Assembly: GCF_018252635.1 (NCBI RefSeq)
Contig: NZ_JAGTXM010000005.1
Location: forward strand, 62,001 to 126,000
Length of the DNA stretch: 64,000 nt
Source: Citrobacter amalonaticus
Lineage (GTDB): Bacteria; Pseudomonadota; Gammaproteobacteria; Enterobacterales; Enterobacteriaceae
Direction: 5' to 3'
The translations under genes and the position numbers were made by a program. This document shows, piece by piece, positions 21,225-32,087 of this stretch. The notes under the pieces were generated by a model. It searched no databases and was not told the origin of the DNA. It was given only the letters and a program-made list of their open reading frames with translations. How positions within the stretch are numbered: position 1 is the first letter of the stretch; each line of letters opens with the position of its first letter.

Positions 21225-22538
21225 ATGAACGATAAAAACATCATTCAGATGCCCGATGGGTATCTGAATAAGACCCCTCTGTTCCAGTTTATTTTGTTAT
21301 CCTGTTTATTCCCATTATGGGGATGCGCAGCCGCATTAAATGATATTCTGATTACGCAATTTAAAAGCGTATTCTCACTCAGCAACTTTGCCTCAGCATT
21401 AGTGCAGAGCGCCTTTTATGGCGGCTATTTTTTAATTGCGATCCCGGCATCTCTGGTGATTAAAAAGACCAGCTATAAAGTGGCGATTTTAATCGGTCTG
21501 ACGCTGTATATCGTCGGCTGTACGCTCTTTTTCCCGGCCTCGCACATGGCAACCTACACCATGTTCCTTGCGGCGATCTTCGCGATTGCGATTGGTCTGA
21601 GCTTCCTGGAAACCGCGGCGAACACCTACAGTTCGATGATTGGTCCAAAAGCCTATGCCACCTTACGGCTGAATATCAGTCAGACTTTCTACCCGATTGG
21701 CGCGGCATCCGGCATTTTGCTCGGTAAATATCTGGTCTTTTCCGAAGGCGACAGTCTGGAAAAACAGATGGCAGGAATGAATGCCGAGCAGATCCATAAC
21801 TTTAAAGTGTTGATGCTGGAAAATACCCTTGAGCCGTATAAGTACATGATTATGGTTCTGGTGGTGGTGATGGTGCTGTTCCTGCTGACCCGTTTCCCGA
21901 CCTGCAAAGTGGCGCAAACCGCCAACCATAAACGCCCGTCGGCGATGGACACGTTGCGCTATCTGGCGAGCAATGCCCGCTTCCGTCGAGGCATTGTGGC
22001 GCAGTTCCTGTATGTAGGGATGCAGGTGGCCGTATGGTCATTCACCATCCGTCTGGCGCTGGAACTGGGTGATATCAACGAGCGTGATGCTTCTAACTTT
22101 ATGGTGTATAGCTTTGCCTGCTTCTTTATCGGCAAGTTTATCGCCAACATCCTGATGACCCGTTTTAATCCGGAAAAAGTGCTGATCCTTTACTCCATTA
22201 TCGGTGCGCTGTTCCTTGCCTATGTGTCGCTGGCACCGAGCTTTAGCGCGGTATATGTCGCGGTGCTGGTGAGCGTTCTGTTTGGGCCTTGCTGGGCGAC
22301 CATTTATGCCGGCACGCTGGATACGGTTGATAACGAACATACTGAAATGGCGGGCGCGGTGATCGTGATGGCCATTGTGGGGGCCGCGGTGGTCCCGGCG
22401 ATTCAGGGCTATGTCGCCGATATGTTCCACTCGCTGCAACTCTCATTCCTCGTCTCCATGCTGTGCTTCGTTTACGTGGGGATCTATTTCTGGCGCGAAA
22501 GCAAAGTGCGCAGCCTGGCTGAAGCGACCGCATCCTGA
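21225..22538 (+). CDS. deoP: Deoxyribose permease (FucP-like MFS)
   Basis: A 437-residue, 12-helix major-facilitator transporter of the fucose:proton symporter family. The N-terminal ILLSCLFPLWGCAAALNDILITQF and the following YGGYFLIAIPASLVIKK and LETAANTYSSMIGP stretches are family hallmarks. It lies between the deoxyribose kinase and deoX on the same strand, so deoxyribose uptake is the likely role. A GGTAGC-like ribosome site precedes ATG 21225. Confidence 0.85.
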   Translation: MNDKNIIQMPDGYLNKTPLFQFILLSCLFPLWGCAAALNDILITQFKSVFSLSNFASALVQSAFYGGYFLIAIPASLVIKKTSYKVAILIGLTLYIVGCTLFFPASHMATYTMFLAAIFAIAIGLSFLETAANTYSSMIGPKAYATLRLNISQTFYPIGAASGILLGKYLVFSEGDSLEKQMAGMNAEQIHNFKVLMLENTLEPYKYMIMVLVVVMVLFLLTRFPTCKVAQTANHKRPSAMDTLRYLASNARFRRGIVAQFLYVGMQVAVWSFTIRLALELGDINERDASNFMVYSFACFFIGKFIANILMTRFNPEKVLILYSIIGALFLAYVSLAPSFSAVYVAVLVSVLFGPCWATIYAGTLDTVDNEHTEMAGAVIVMAIVGAAVVPAIQGYVADMFHSLQLSFLVSMLCFVYVGIYFWRESKVRSLAEATAS

Positions 22539-22549
22539 GGAGAATGATG

Positions 22550-23563
22550 ATGACAACACGTATCACGCTGTGGCGGACGCTCTTTAATGAACATCCGCAA
22601 ACCCTACTGGAGAACAGTGATTTCACCGTTACCGCCTTTCGTTATGCCAGCGGTGTGGAAGGGCTGAAGGTGCAGAACAGTCGTGGTTATCTGGTGATTC
22701 TGCCCTGGATGGGGCAGATGATCTGGGACGCGCAGTTCGACGGCCACGATCTGACCATGCGCAACATGTTCCGCCAGCCAAAACCCGCGACGGAAGTGGT
22801 GGCGACCTATGGTTGTTTTGCCTTTCATTCCGGGCTGCTGGCCAATGGTTGCCCGTCGCCGGAAGATACGCACCCGTTGCACGGTGAAATGGCCTGTGCC
22901 GCAATGGATGAGGCCTGGCTGGAGCTGGATAGAGACAGTCTTCGCGTCACCGGGCGCTACGAGTATGTGATGGGATTCGGTCATCATTATCAGGCGCAGC
23001 CTGCGGTGGTGATGCGAAAAGCGAGCGCGCTGTTTGATATTCAGATGGCGGTGACGAACCTGGCGTCTGTCGTAATGCCGTTGCAGTACATGTGCCATAT
23101 GAACTATGCCTATGTGCCGGAGGCGACTTTCAGCCAGAATATCCCGGATACGGCGCTGCGGCTTCGTGAATCGGTCCCGGCGCATGTGAAACCCACCGAA
23201 CAGTGGCTGGCGTTTAATCAGCGGATCTTACAAGGCGAAGCGTCGCTGGCGAAGCTGAATGAACCCAACTTCTACGATCCGGAAATCGTCTTCTTTGCTG
23301 ACAAACTGGACAGGTATACGGATAAACCCGAATTCCGCATGATCGCCCCGGATGGCACCACGTTTGTCACTCGTTTCGCCAGTTCGGAGCTCAACTACGT
23401 GACACGCTGGATCCTGTACAATGGCGATCAGCAGGTCGCGGCATTCGCTCTGCCTGCCACCTGCCGCCCGGAAGGATTTCTCGCCGCCCAGCGAAACGGC
23501 ACGTTGCTTGAGGTTCATCCTCAGCAAACCCGGACATTTACGGTCACCACCGGCATCGCCTGA
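22550..23563 (+). CDS. deoX: DeoX, DUF4432 aldose-epimerase-like protein
   Basis: A protein of about 337 residues. Three ATGs stand close together (22544, 22547 out of frame use aside, and 22550); AGGAG at 22538-22542 is best spaced from 22550, though 22544 would add two residues. The sequence has the beta-sandwich pattern of galactose-mutarotase-like proteins (WMGQMIWDAQFDGHDLTMRNMF; GCFAFHSGLLANGCPSPEDTHPLHGE; YMCHMNYAY), with His residues expected for a mutarotase. A role in sugar anomer interconversion is inferred; the gene is last in deoKPX. A BIME follows. Confidence 0.8.
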   Translation: MTTRITLWRTLFNEHPQTLLENSDFTVTAFRYASGVEGLKVQNSRGYLVILPWMGQMIWDAQFDGHDLTMRNMFRQPKPATEVVATYGCFAFHSGLLANGCPSPEDTHPLHGEMACAAMDEAWLELDRDSLRVTGRYEYVMGFGHHYQAQPAVVMRKASALFDIQMAVTNLASVVMPLQYMCHMNYAYVPEATFSQNIPDTALRLRESVPAHVKPTEQWLAFNQRILQGEASLAKLNEPNFYDPEIVFFADKLDRYTDKPEFRMIAPDGTTFVTRFASSELNYVTRWILYNGDQQVAAFALPATCRPEGFLAAQRNGTLLEVHPQQTRTFTVTTGIA

Positions 23564-23613
23564 TCGCTCAAGGCTTGAACAGCAACGCGCTTATCGTTAA
23601 GGTAAGCGCTTTC

Positions 23614-23692
23614 GCCAGATGGCGGCGTAAACGCCTTATCCGGCCTACATCGGTACTCGCCCGTAGGACGGATAAGCGCAGCGCCATCCGGC
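23614..23692. repeat. REP/BIME element between deoX and uhpA
   Basis: Two facing palindromic units: GCCAGATGGCGGCGTAAACG ... TTATCCGGCCTAC, then the inverted GTAGGACGGATAAGCGCAGCG ... CATCCGGC. They are typical enterobacterial REP sequences. Likely roles are transcript-end stabilisation of deoX and gyrase or IHF binding. Confidence 0.92.
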
Positions 23693-23716
23693 TTGCTTTA
23701 GCGCCAGGATGACCCC

Positions 23717-24307
23717 ATGATCACCATTGCCCTTATAGACGACCACCTTATCGTTCGCTCCGGCTTTGCCCAACTGCTGGGGCTGGAGGCCGATTTGCAG
23801 GTGGTCGCCGAGTTTGGCTCGGGGCGTGAGGCGCTGACGGGATTGCCGGGACGCGGTGTTCAGGTGTGTATTTGCGACATCTCGATGCCGGATATCTCCG
23901 GTCTGGAACTGTTGAGCCAGTTGCCGAAAGGGATGGCGACCATCATGCTCTCGGTACACGACAGCCCGGCGCTGGTGGAACAGGCGCTGAACGCCGGGGC
24001 GCGTGGTTTTCTCTCCAAACGCTGCAGCCCGGATGAACTGATTGCCGCGGTACATACCGTGGCAACCGGCGGCTGTTATTTGACGCCAGAAATTGCCGTC
24101 AAACTGGCGGCCGGACGCCAGGATCCGCTGACCCGACGCGAGCGCCAGGTGGCGGAAAAGCTGGCGCAGGGGATGGCGGTAAAAGAGATTGCCGTCGAGC
24201 TGGGACTCTCGCCGAAAACGGTACACGTCCATCGCGCTAACCTGATGGAAAAACTGGGCGTCAGCAATGACGTTGAACTGGCGCGGCGCATGTTTGACGG
24301 CTGGTAA
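23717..24307 (+). CDS. uhpA: Response regulator UhpA
   Basis: A 196-residue NarL/FixJ-type regulator that activates uhpT. The receiver domain (1-120) has the phosphorylation site Asp54 in CICDISMPD, acidic Asp8/Asp9, and the switch Lys near 101. The C-terminal LuxR helix-turn-helix (about 131-185: [45 protein letters not shown]) binds the uhpT promoter. Its TAA overlaps the uhpB ATG by one base, so it is translated with uhpB and uhpC. Confidence 0.98.
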   Translation: MITIALIDDHLIVRSGFAQLLGLEADLQVVAEFGSGREALTGLPGRGVQVCICDISMPDISGLELLSQLPKGMATIMLSVHDSPALVEQALNAGARGFLSKRCSPDELIAAVHTVATGGCYLTPEIAVKLAAGRQDPLTRRERQVAEKLAQGMAVKEIAVELGLSPKTVHVHRANLMEKLGVSNDVELARRMFDGW

Positions 24308-25809
24308 TGAAAACCCTGTTCTCACGGTTAATCACCGTTCTCGCCTGCTTTTTTATCTTCTCTGCCGCCTGGTTTTGTCTGTGGAGCATTAGCCTGCATC
24401 TGGTTGAGCGCCCGGAACTGGCGGTACTGCTGTTCCCGTTTGGTTTACGCCTGGGACTGATGCTGCAATGCCCGCGTGGCTATTGGCCGGTGTTGCTGGG
24501 CGCGGAATGGCTGTTGACTTTCTGGCTGGCGCAGGAGGTGGCGCTGGCGCATCTTCCCCTTTTGCTGATCGGCAGTCTGTTGACGTTGCTGCCTGTGGCG
24601 CTGATCTCCCGTTATCGCCATCAGCGCGACTGGCGGACGTTGTTGCTTCAGGGGGCTGCGTTGACGGCGGCGGCGCTGTTGCAATCTCTGCCCTGGCTTG
24701 GACAAGGGGAAGAGGCGTGGAATGCGCTGCTGCTGACCCTCACCGGCGGATTGACGTTGGCACCGATCTGCCTGGTGTTCTGGCACTATATGACCAGCAC
24801 TACCTGGCTGCCGCTGGGCCCGGCGCTGGTGTCGCAACCAGTGAACTGGCGCGGTCGGCACCTGATCTGGTATCTGCTGCTGTTCAGCGTCAGCCTGTGG
24901 CTCCAGTTGGGATTACCTGCTGAGCTTTCGCGATTTACCCCCTTCTGTCTGGCGCTGCCGATTATCGCGCTGGCCTGGCATTACGGCTGGCAGGGGGCGC
25001 TGATCGCAACGCTGATGAACGCTATCGCGCTGATTGCCAGCCAGACATGGCACGATCACCCCGTGGATTTATTACTCTCCCTGTTGGCGCAAAGCCTGAC
25101 CGGGCTACTGCTTGGCGCGGGCATTCAGCGTCTGCGTGAGTTGAATCAGTCGTTGCAAAACGAACTGGCGCGCAATCACCGGTTGGCAGAGCGCCTGCTG
25201 GAAACGGAAGAGAGCGTACGCCGCGACGTGGCGCGTGAGTTACACGACGATATTGGGCAGACCATCACCGCCATCCGTACCCAGGCCGGAATTGTACAGC
25301 GGCTGGCGGTTGAAAACGGCAGCGTGAAGCAGAGCGGGCAGCTTATCGAACAGCTGTCGCTGGGCGTCTATGATTCTGTGCGCCGCCTGCTGGGACGCCT
25401 GCGTCCACGCCAGTTGGACGATTTAACGCTGCAACAGGCGATCCGCTCGCTGATGCGGGAAATGGAGCTGGAACGTCGCGGCATTGTCAGCCATCTCGAC
25501 TGGCGGATCGACGAGATGGCGCTCAGCGAGGGCCTGCGGGTGACGCTGTTTCGTGTCTGTCAGGAAGGGCTTAATAATATCGTGAAACATGCCAATGCCA
25601 GCGCGGTAACGCTGCAGGGCTGGCAGCAGGACGAGCGACTGATGCTGGTGATTGAGGATGACGGCAGCGGTCTGCCGCCGGGCTCCGGTCAGCAGGGGTT
25701 TGGCCTGACCGGGATGCGCGAGCGCGTGACGGCGCTCGGCGGCTCGCTGACGATTTCCTGCACCTACGGCACGCGAGTCAGCGTCTCGCTGCCCCTGCGT
25801 TACGTTTAA
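24307..25809 (+). CDS. uhpB: Sensor histidine kinase UhpB
   Basis: A 500-residue membrane kinase that phosphorylates UhpA when UhpC detects external glucose 6-phosphate. Residues 1-275 form a MASE1-type integral-membrane region of about eight to ten helices. The HisKA_3 dimerisation part carries the phosphorylated His313 in [10 protein letters not shown]. The HATPase domain follows with N box ([10 protein letters not shown]) and G boxes ([20 protein letters not shown]). The ATG overlaps the uhpA stop. uhpC starts 9 bases after the uhpB stop. Confidence 0.97.
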   Translation: MKTLFSRLITVLACFFIFSAAWFCLWSISLHLVERPELAVLLFPFGLRLGLMLQCPRGYWPVLLGAEWLLTFWLAQEVALAHLPLLLIGSLLTLLPVALISRYRHQRDWRTLLLQGAALTAAALLQSLPWLGQGEEAWNALLLTLTGGLTLAPICLVFWHYMTSTTWLPLGPALVSQPVNWRGRHLIWYLLLFSVSLWLQLGLPAELSRFTPFCLALPIIALAWHYGWQGALIATLMNAIALIASQTWHDHPVDLLLSLLAQSLTGLLLGAGIQRLRELNQSLQNELARNHRLAERLLETEESVRRDVARELHDDIGQTITAIRTQAGIVQRLAVENGSVKQSGQLIEQLSLGVYDSVRRLLGRLRPRQLDDLTLQQAIRSLMREMELERRGIVSHLDWRIDEMALSEGLRVTLFRVCQEGLNNIVKHANASAVTLQGWQQDERLMLVIEDDGSGLPPGSGQQGFGLTGMRERVTALGGSLTISCTYGTRVSVSLPLRYV

Positions 25810-25818
25810 GGAGCGGTG

Positions 25819-27147
25819 ATGCTGACTTTTTTCAACGCACCGGCGAATGCGCCACCGTTAACCGACAAACGTGAGATCGACGAACGCTACCGCTACTGGC
25901 GTCGCCATATCCTGCTGACTATCTGGCTGGGCTACGCCTTGTTCTATTTCACCCGTAAAAGTTTTAACGCCGCCGTGCCGGATATTCTCGACAGCGGTGT
26001 GTTAACCCGTAGCGATATTGGCCTGCTGGCGACGCTGTTTTACATCACTTATGGGGTGTCGAAATTCGTTTCTGGCATTGTCAGTGACCGTTCCAACGCC
26101 CGCTATTTCATGGGAACAGGGCTGATTGCCACCGGCATTGTCAACATTCTGTTTGGTTTCTCCACTTCACTCTGGGCATTTGCCCTGCTGTGGGCGCTGA
26201 ACGCCTTCTTCCAGGGATGGGGCGCGCCGGTGTGCGCACGTCTGCTGACGGCATGGTACTCCCGCAACGAACGCGGCGGCTGGTGGGCTATCTGGAATAC
26301 CGCGCACAACGTTGGCGGCGCGCTGATCCCGATCGTCATGGCTGCTGCGGCACTGCATTATGGCTGGCGTGCCGGGATGATGATGGCCGGAACGCTGGCA
26401 ATTGTTGTCGGTTTTTTTCTTTGCTGGCGACTGCGTGACCGTCCGCAGGCCGTGGGGTTGCCACCGGTGGGGGACTGGCAGCACGATGCGCTGGAAATCG
26501 CCCAACAGCAGGAGGGCGCGGGACTGAGCCGTAAAGAGATCCTCACGAAATACGTACTGCTCAACCCTTACATCTGGCTGCTGTCGCTCTGTTATGTGCT
26601 GGTGTACGTGGTGCGCGCGGCTATCAACGACTGGGGCAATCTGTATATGTCCGAGACGCTGGGCGTCGATCTGGTGTCCGCCAACATGGCGGTGACGATG
26701 TTCGAGTTGGGCGGATTTATCGGCGCGCTGGTGGCGGGCTGGGGGTCGGACAAATTGTTCAACGGCAACCGTGGGCCAATGAATCTGATTTTTGCCGCCG
26801 GAATTTTGCTTTCGGTGGGGTCACTGTGGCTGATGCCGTTTGCCAGCTATGTGATGCAGGCGGCCTGCTTCTTCACCACCGGATTCTTTGTCTTTGGCCC
26901 GCAGATGCTGATCGGGATGGCGGCGGCGGAGTGCTCGCACAAAGAGGCGGCAGGCGCAGCAACCGGGTTTGTGGGACTGTTCGCCTATCTCGGCGCATCG
27001 CTTTCCGGCTGGCCGTTGGCGCAGGTGCTGGAAATCTGGCACTGGACGGGATTTTTTGTCGTTATTGCTATCGCAGCAGGCATCTCCGCCCTGTTGTTAC
27101 TGCCGTTCCTCAACGCACAGGCTCCACGTGAGGCCAGCGAAGCGTGA
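25819..27147 (+). CDS. uhpC: Hexose-phosphate receptor UhpC (MFS sensor)
   Basis: A 442-residue membrane protein of the organophosphate:phosphate antiporter family that senses external glucose 6-phosphate and stimulates UhpB. ATG 25819 is used (AAGGAG at 25808-25813); a GTG three bases earlier is less likely. The family motif RYWRRHILLTIWLGYALFYFTRKSFNAA and 12 helices are present. It is paralogous to UhpT downstream. It ends uhpABC; a 142-base spacer with the uhpT promoter follows. Confidence 0.97.
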   Translation: MLTFFNAPANAPPLTDKREIDERYRYWRRHILLTIWLGYALFYFTRKSFNAAVPDILDSGVLTRSDIGLLATLFYITYGVSKFVSGIVSDRSNARYFMGTGLIATGIVNILFGFSTSLWAFALLWALNAFFQGWGAPVCARLLTAWYSRNERGGWWAIWNTAHNVGGALIPIVMAAAALHYGWRAGMMMAGTLAIVVGFFLCWRLRDRPQAVGLPPVGDWQHDALEIAQQQEGAGLSRKEILTKYVLLNPYIWLLSLCYVLVYVVRAAINDWGNLYMSETLGVDLVSANMAVTMFELGGFIGALVAGWGSDKLFNGNRGPMNLIFAAGILLSVGSLWLMPFASYVMQAACFFTTGFFVFGPQMLIGMAAAECSHKEAAGAATGFVGLFAYLGASLSGWPLAQVLEIWHWTGFFVVIAIAAGISALLLLPFLNAQAPREASEA

Positions 27148-27201
27148 TGCAGCTCACTTTTTTATCGCGAGTGGGGAAAAACTAAGAAATTTTCCCGGTT
27201 T

Positions 27202-27223
27202 CGCCTGGACGCTGTCTCAGGCG
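27202..27223 (+). promoter_or_regulatory. Candidate UhpA binding palindrome upstream of uhpT
   Basis: CGCCTG (27202-27207) and CAGGCG (27218-27223) form an inverted repeat with a 10-base spacer, 66-88 bases upstream of the uhpT ATG. The position fits the upstream UhpA site of the uhpT promoter known in E. coli. Confidence 0.55.
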
Positions 27224-27289
27224 GGTTTCCCGACTGATTTTTACAATGCCTGCCATTCGCAGGTATAAAAATTCGCTCGGGAGTCTCCT

Positions 27290-28681
27290 ATGCTGACCTT
27301 TCTAAACCAGGTGCGTAAACCGACCCTGGATCTGCCGCTCGATGTGCGGCGCAAGATGTGGTTCAAACCGTTCATGCAGTCTTATCTGGTGGTCTTCATC
27401 GGCTATCTGACCATGTATTTGATCCGCAAGAACTTTAACATCGCCCAGAACGATATGATTTCCACCTACGGATTGAGCATGACGCAACTGGGGATGATTG
27501 GTCTGGGGTTCTCCATCACCTACGGCGTGGGTAAAACGCTGGTTTCCTATTACGCTGACGGCAAAAACACCAAGCAGTTCCTGCCGTTTATGCTGATCCT
27601 CTCTGCGATTTGTATGCTCGGTTTCAGCGCCAGCATGGGGACCGGCTCCGTAAGCCTGTTTCTGATGATTGCTTTCTATGCCCTGAGTGGATTCTTCCAG
27701 AGCACCGGTGGTTCGTGCAGCTATTCCACTATCACCAAATGGACGCCTCGTCGTAAGCGCGGTACTTTCCTTGGCTTCTGGAATATTTCTCATAATCTTG
27801 GCGGCGCAGGCGCGGCAGGCGTGGCGCTGTTCGGTGCGAACGTGCTGTTCGACGGACACGTGATTGGGATGTTTATTTTCCCGTCGATTATCGCTCTGAT
27901 TGTTGGCTTTATCGGTCTGCGCTTCGGTAGCGATTCGCCAGAATCTTACGGTCTCGGTAAAGCCGAAGAGCTGTTCGGTGAAGAGATCAGCGAAGAGGAT
28001 AAAGAGACCGAAGAAAATGACATGACCAAATGGCAGATCTTTGTTGAGTATGTGCTGAAAAACAAAGTGATCTGGCTGCTGTGTTTCTCCAACATCTTCC
28101 TGTACGTGGTGCGTATCGGCATCGATCAGTGGTCTACCGTGTACGCTTTCCAGGAGCTGAAACTGTCCAAAGAGGTGGCGATTCAGGGCTTTACCTTGTT
28201 TGAGGTAGGCGCGCTGGTGGGGACGCTGCTGTGGGGCTGGCTCTCGGATCTGGCGAACGGTCGCCGTGCGCTGGTGGCCTGTGTGGCGCTGGCGCTGATC
28301 ATCGCGACGCTGGGCGTCTATCAACATGCCAGCAATCAGTATGTCTATCTTGCGTCACTGTTTGCGCTCGGTTTCCTGGTGTTTGGCCCGCAGCTGCTGA
28401 TTGGCGTGGCGGCGGTAGGTTTTGTCCCGAAAAAAGCCATTGGTGCGGCGGACGGTATCAAGGGCACCTTTGCGTATCTGATCGGTGATAGCTTTGCCAA
28501 GTTAGGTCTGGGGATGATTGCCGACGGGACGCCGGTGTTTGGTCTGACCGGTTGGGCGGGTACCTTCGCCGCGCTGGACGCAGCCGCGATCGGCTGCATC
28601 TGCCTGATGGCGATGGTTGCGGTGATGGAAGAGCGCAAAATCCGCCGGGAAAGAAAAATTCAGCAGTTAAGAACCGCTTAA
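27290..28681 (+). CDS. uhpT: Hexose-6-phosphate:phosphate antiporter UhpT
   Basis: A 463-residue, 12-helix antiporter that imports glucose 6-phosphate and related sugar phosphates, and also fosfomycin, in exchange for phosphate. The N-terminal arginine-rich segment ([33 protein letters not shown]) contains Arg46, and the second binding arginine lies in the [10 protein letters not shown] region. It is near identical to E. coli UhpT as remembered. It has its own promoter, activated by UhpA, and a strong terminator. It is convergent with ade. Confidence 0.98.
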   Translation: MLTFLNQVRKPTLDLPLDVRRKMWFKPFMQSYLVVFIGYLTMYLIRKNFNIAQNDMISTYGLSMTQLGMIGLGFSITYGVGKTLVSYYADGKNTKQFLPFMLILSAICMLGFSASMGTGSVSLFLMIAFYALSGFFQSTGGSCSYSTITKWTPRRKRGTFLGFWNISHNLGGAGAAGVALFGANVLFDGHVIGMFIFPSIIALIVGFIGLRFGSDSPESYGLGKAEELFGEEISEEDKETEENDMTKWQIFVEYVLKNKVIWLLCFSNIFLYVVRIGIDQWSTVYAFQELKLSKEVAIQGFTLFEVGALVGTLLWGWLSDLANGRRALVACVALALIIATLGVYQHASNQYVYLASLFALGFLVFGPQLLIGVAAVGFVPKKAIGAADGIKGTFAYLIGDSFAKLGLGMIADGTPVFGLTGWAGTFAALDAAAIGCICLMAMVAVMEERKIRRERKIQQLRTA

Positions 28682-28702
28682 GTGTGTAGTTGGTAACATG
28701 TT

Positions 28703-28728
28703 GCCCAGCCTGTGCGCTGGGCTTTTTT
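28703..28728 (+). terminator. Terminator of uhpT
   Basis: GCCCAGC (28703-28709) pairs with GCTGGGC (28716-28722), followed by TTTTTT. Confidence 0.93.
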
Positions 28729-28758
28729 ACGCCTGTTTCTGGCGATGGTTGACTGAAA

Positions 28759-30525
28759 TCAGTCAGCGATTTCATGGGAGGTGAAGGTAAATGTTTCACC
28801 GTCAAACAGCCCCTGGCTGGTGAGTTTTAGCGCGGGGATCACCGGCAGGGAGAGAAACGCCATCTGAATAAACGGCTCATCAGGCAGAGAGCCGCACTCG
28901 CGACCCGCCGCTTTTAGCGCATCGATCTGCTCCGCCAGAGCGTCGGCGGTGTCGGTGCTCATTAATCCGGCAATCGGCAGCGGCAAATTGCATTGCACCT
29001 GCCCGCTGCGGACGACGCAAAGCCCGCCACCATCGTCAATCACCTGATTAACCGCAAGCGCCATCTCTTCCGCGCTGCGACCGATCGCTACAATATTATG
29101 GCTGTCATGGCTGACCGTCGACGCCAGCGCGCCTTCACGCAGCCCGAATCCGCTTAATAAACAGCAGGCCGTGGGCGACTGGCGACCGTAGCGTTCAAGC
29201 ACGGCGATATAGCAAATATCATGACGATCGAAGCCCTCCGCGGTGTACTCGCAGTCACTGGCGCCCGTCACCAGCTCGTTAGGGATAACATCGATCACCC
29301 GATAGCGTTTGCCGGGGGTGAAATACAGCGGGAAGTCATTGGCGCAAACGGGGTGGCGCGCAATGGTATTGCCATACGGCGGAACGGTTTGCGCCAGCCT
29401 TGCTGGTTCTTCGGCTTTCAGACGTTCGGTGTCAACGGGTTCTCCTTTGACAAACACCTGCTGTACCGTCACGTTGCGGGCATCGCTGAGCAGGACAATA
29501 TCCGCCTGTTTTCCGGGGGCCAGTAAGCCAAGATGGCGCAGGCCAAAATGATGAGCGGCGGACCAACTGGCGATGCGATAAGCGACGTGTAGCGGGACAT
29601 TATGCTGCAAAATCAGCCGGCGAATCAGGGCGTCGATATGCCCTTCATGAGCGATCTCCCACGGGTTACGGTCGTCGGTGCAGAGCAGACACTGTGGGCT
29701 GTTGAAGTCGTTGATCAGCGGTGCCAGCGCGTCGAGGTTGCGGGCGGCGGAGCCTTCACGGATCATCAGCGCCATCCCGCGTTGCAGCTTGCGGTGTCCC
29801 TCTTCCAGTGTGTAGCTCTCATGGCAGTTCTCGATTCCAGCGGCGATATAGGCGTTGAGCGCCTTACCGCTCAGCCCTGGACAGTGGCCGTCCAGCGTCA
29901 GATGGCGAAAGGCGTCCATTTTATCGAGCAGCGTATTCTGTCCGGCAATGACGCCTGGGTAATCCATCACTTCGGCCAGTCCGGCGACCAGCGGGTGATC
30001 GCGCCAGGCCAGCATCTGGTCGAGGGAGAAATGTGCGCCATTCACATCACACCCCTCCAGAGCCGGAACGCAGGAACTCACCTGCAGATACTGATTTTGC
30101 TTCGCCTGTTCGGCGCAGCGGATAAACCAGGCAAATCCTTTTTCGCCCATCACATTGACGATTTCATGGGGATCGCAAATGACGGTGGTGAGCCCGCGCG
30201 GCAGCGTCGCGGTTTCAAAGGTCACAGGCGTCATCATGCTGGATTCAATGTGCAGATGAGCGTCGATAAAGCCGGGTACCGCCGTTGCGCCGTGGGCGTC
30301 GATGCGCCGTAATGCCGGGGCGTCGCGGTACTCCGAACCGATGCCCGCGATATGCCGTCCTTTGATCACAATGGGGCCGGCCATTTCTCCGCCATTGATA
30401 ATATCGAGAAGGATGACATTATCAATAATATAATCAGCAACCGCGTCACCACGCGTGACGGCTAACAATTCCTGCCGTTCCTGACGGCTAATATAATGAA
30501 ATTTATGGCTTAAAGCATTATTCAT
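28759..30525 (-). CDS. ade: Adenine deaminase
   Basis: A 588-residue amidohydrolase that deaminates adenine to hypoxanthine in purine salvage. Metal-binding motifs of the superfamily are visible: [16 protein letters not shown] (two His), later [13 protein letters not shown] and [12 protein letters not shown]-terminal adenine-deaminase domain carries [11 protein letters not shown]. Length equals E. coli Ade. It is divergent from the adenine permease adeQ with 175 bases between them, so import and deamination are likely coregulated. It is convergent with uhpT. Confidence 0.97.
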   Translation of the reverse strand: MNNALSHKFHYISRQERQELLAVTRGDAVADYIIDNVILLDIINGGEMAGPIVIKGRHIAGIGSEYRDAPALRRIDAHGATAVPGFIDAHLHIESSMMTPVTFETATLPRGLTTVICDPHEIVNVMGEKGFAWFIRCAEQAKQNQYLQVSSCVPALEGCDVNGAHFSLDQMLAWRDHPLVAGLAEVMDYPGVIAGQNTLLDKMDAFRHLTLDGHCPGLSGKALNAYIAAGIENCHESYTLEEGHRKLQRGMALMIREGSAARNLDALAPLINDFNSPQCLLCTDDRNPWEIAHEGHIDALIRRLILQHNVPLHVAYRIASWSAAHHFGLRHLGLLAPGKQADIVLLSDARNVTVQQVFVKGEPVDTERLKAEEPARLAQTVPPYGNTIARHPVCANDFPLYFTPGKRYRVIDVIPNELVTGASDCEYTAEGFDRHDICYIAVLERYGRQSPTACCLLSGFGLREGALASTVSHDSHNIVAIGRSAEEMALAVNQVIDDGGGLCVVRSGQVQCNLPLPIAGLMSTDTADALAEQIDALKAAGRECGSLPDEPFIQMAFLSLPVIPALKLTSQGLFDGETFTFTSHEIAD

Positions 30526-30700
30526 ATTTTTCTCATTTTGATTTTATCAATTTGATTATTATTTATCATTAAGAAATGCCGTGTAATTATTTAAAGTTTA
30601 TCGATTAACGGACATTTGCATTGTGATTGCAATCACTGAATTAAAGTCTGGAGATGTTTTAAATGAGGCCTGCTTATATCTTCATGAGTGGATGAGAAAA

Positions 30701-32035
30701 ATGAATAATGATACCAGTGATGGCATGCAGCATGATTCAAATCATCTTTCGCGATTATTTAAACTACGCCAGCATGGCACCAACGTACGTACCGAAACCA
30801 TTGCCGGGATGACGACATTTTTAACGATGGTGTACATTGTTTTTGTTAACCCGCAAATACTCGGAGCCGCGCAGATGGATCCTAAAGTGGTGTTCGTCAC
30901 CACCTGCCTGATCGCCGGTATTGGCAGTATCGCGATGGGACTCGTCGCTAACCTTCCCGTTGCATTAGCGCCAGCGATGGGATTAAACGCGTTTTTTGCC
31001 TTTGTGGTGGTGGGCGCGATGGGCGTAAGCTGGCAGACGGGAATGGGGGCTATCTTCTGGGGGGCGGTCGGACTATTTTTACTGACTCTTTTTCGCATTC
31101 GTTATTGGATGATTTCCAACATCCCGATTAATTTACGTATCGGCATCACCAGCGGTATAGGTTTATTTATTGCGTTGATGGGATTAAAAAACTCGGGCGT
31201 CATTGTTGCGAATAAAGACACCCTGGTGACCATTGGTAACTTAAGCTCCCACAGCGTATTACTGGGTATTTTAGGTTTCTTTATTATTACCGTGCTGTCA
31301 TCACGCCGTTTTCATGCAGCGGTGCTGGTTTCGATAGTCATCACCTCCTGTTGTGGAGTATTTTTCGGCGATGTCCATTTTAGTGGCGTCTATTCAGTGC
31401 CACCCAGTATTAGCGGGGTGATGGGCGAGGTTGATTTAAGTGGTTCATTATCACTGAATCTGGCCGGAATTATATTTTCATTCATGCTCATCAATTTGTT
31501 TGATTCATCAGGAACATTAATTGGTGTGACGGATAAAGCCGGTTTAGTCGGTAGCGACGGTAAATTTCCTGGTATGAAGCGGGCACTGTATGTCGACAGT
31601 CTGAGCTCGGTTGCCGGCGCGTTTATCGGTACCTCTTCCGTGACGGCCTATATTGAGAGTACCTCTGGCGTGGCGGTTGGCGGGCGCACCGGTCTGACGG
31701 CGGTGGTGGTGGGCGTACTCTTCCTGTTGGTTATGTTTTTTTCTCCGCTGGTGAGTATGGTTCCCGCGTATGCAACGGCAGGCGCACTGATCTTTGTCGG
31801 TGTGCTGATGACCTCCAGCCTTTCCCGCGTTAACTGGGACGATTTAACCGAGTCGGTACCTGCATTTATCACCACGGTGATGATGCCCTTTAGTTTCTCC
31901 ATTACTGAGGGGATTGCGCTTGGCTTTATGTCGTACTGCATCATGAAAGTGTTTACCGGACGCTGGCGTGAGCTAAACCTCTGCGTCATTACGGTTGCGG
32001 TGCTTTTCACGCTGAAAATCATTCTGGTGGATTAG
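30701..32035 (+). CDS. adeQ: Adenine permease AdeQ (NCS2/AzgA-like)
   Basis: A 444-residue membrane transporter with about 13 helices, of the adenine/guanine/hypoxanthine proton symporter group. ATG 30701 (MNNDTSDGMQHDSNHLSRLF) is chosen from the E. coli start; a longer open frame from 30623 is not needed. Signatures: TEIAGMTTFLTMVYIVFVNP-like start (here TETIAGMTTFLTMV), ALAPAMGLNAFFAF, and NLFDSSGTLIGVTDKAG. It supplies substrate to the divergent ade gene product. yicN follows after 52 bases. Confidence 0.95.
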   Translation: MNNDTSDGMQHDSNHLSRLFKLRQHGTNVRTETIAGMTTFLTMVYIVFVNPQILGAAQMDPKVVFVTTCLIAGIGSIAMGLVANLPVALAPAMGLNAFFAFVVVGAMGVSWQTGMGAIFWGAVGLFLLTLFRIRYWMISNIPINLRIGITSGIGLFIALMGLKNSGVIVANKDTLVTIGNLSSHSVLLGILGFFIITVLSSRRFHAAVLVSIVITSCCGVFFGDVHFSGVYSVPPSISGVMGEVDLSGSLSLNLAGIIFSFMLINLFDSSGTLIGVTDKAGLVGSDGKFPGMKRALYVDSLSSVAGAFIGTSSVTAYIESTSGVAVGGRTGLTAVVVGVLFLLVMFFSPLVSMVPAYATAGALIFVGVLMTSSLSRVNWDDLTESVPAFITTVMMPFSFSITEGIALGFMSYCIMKVFTGRWRELNLCVITVAVLFTLKIILVD

Positions 32036-32087
32036 TATTCGCGGGCCGTTTCCAGATATCATGAGCGCTGATGAAGCAGGAGAACGC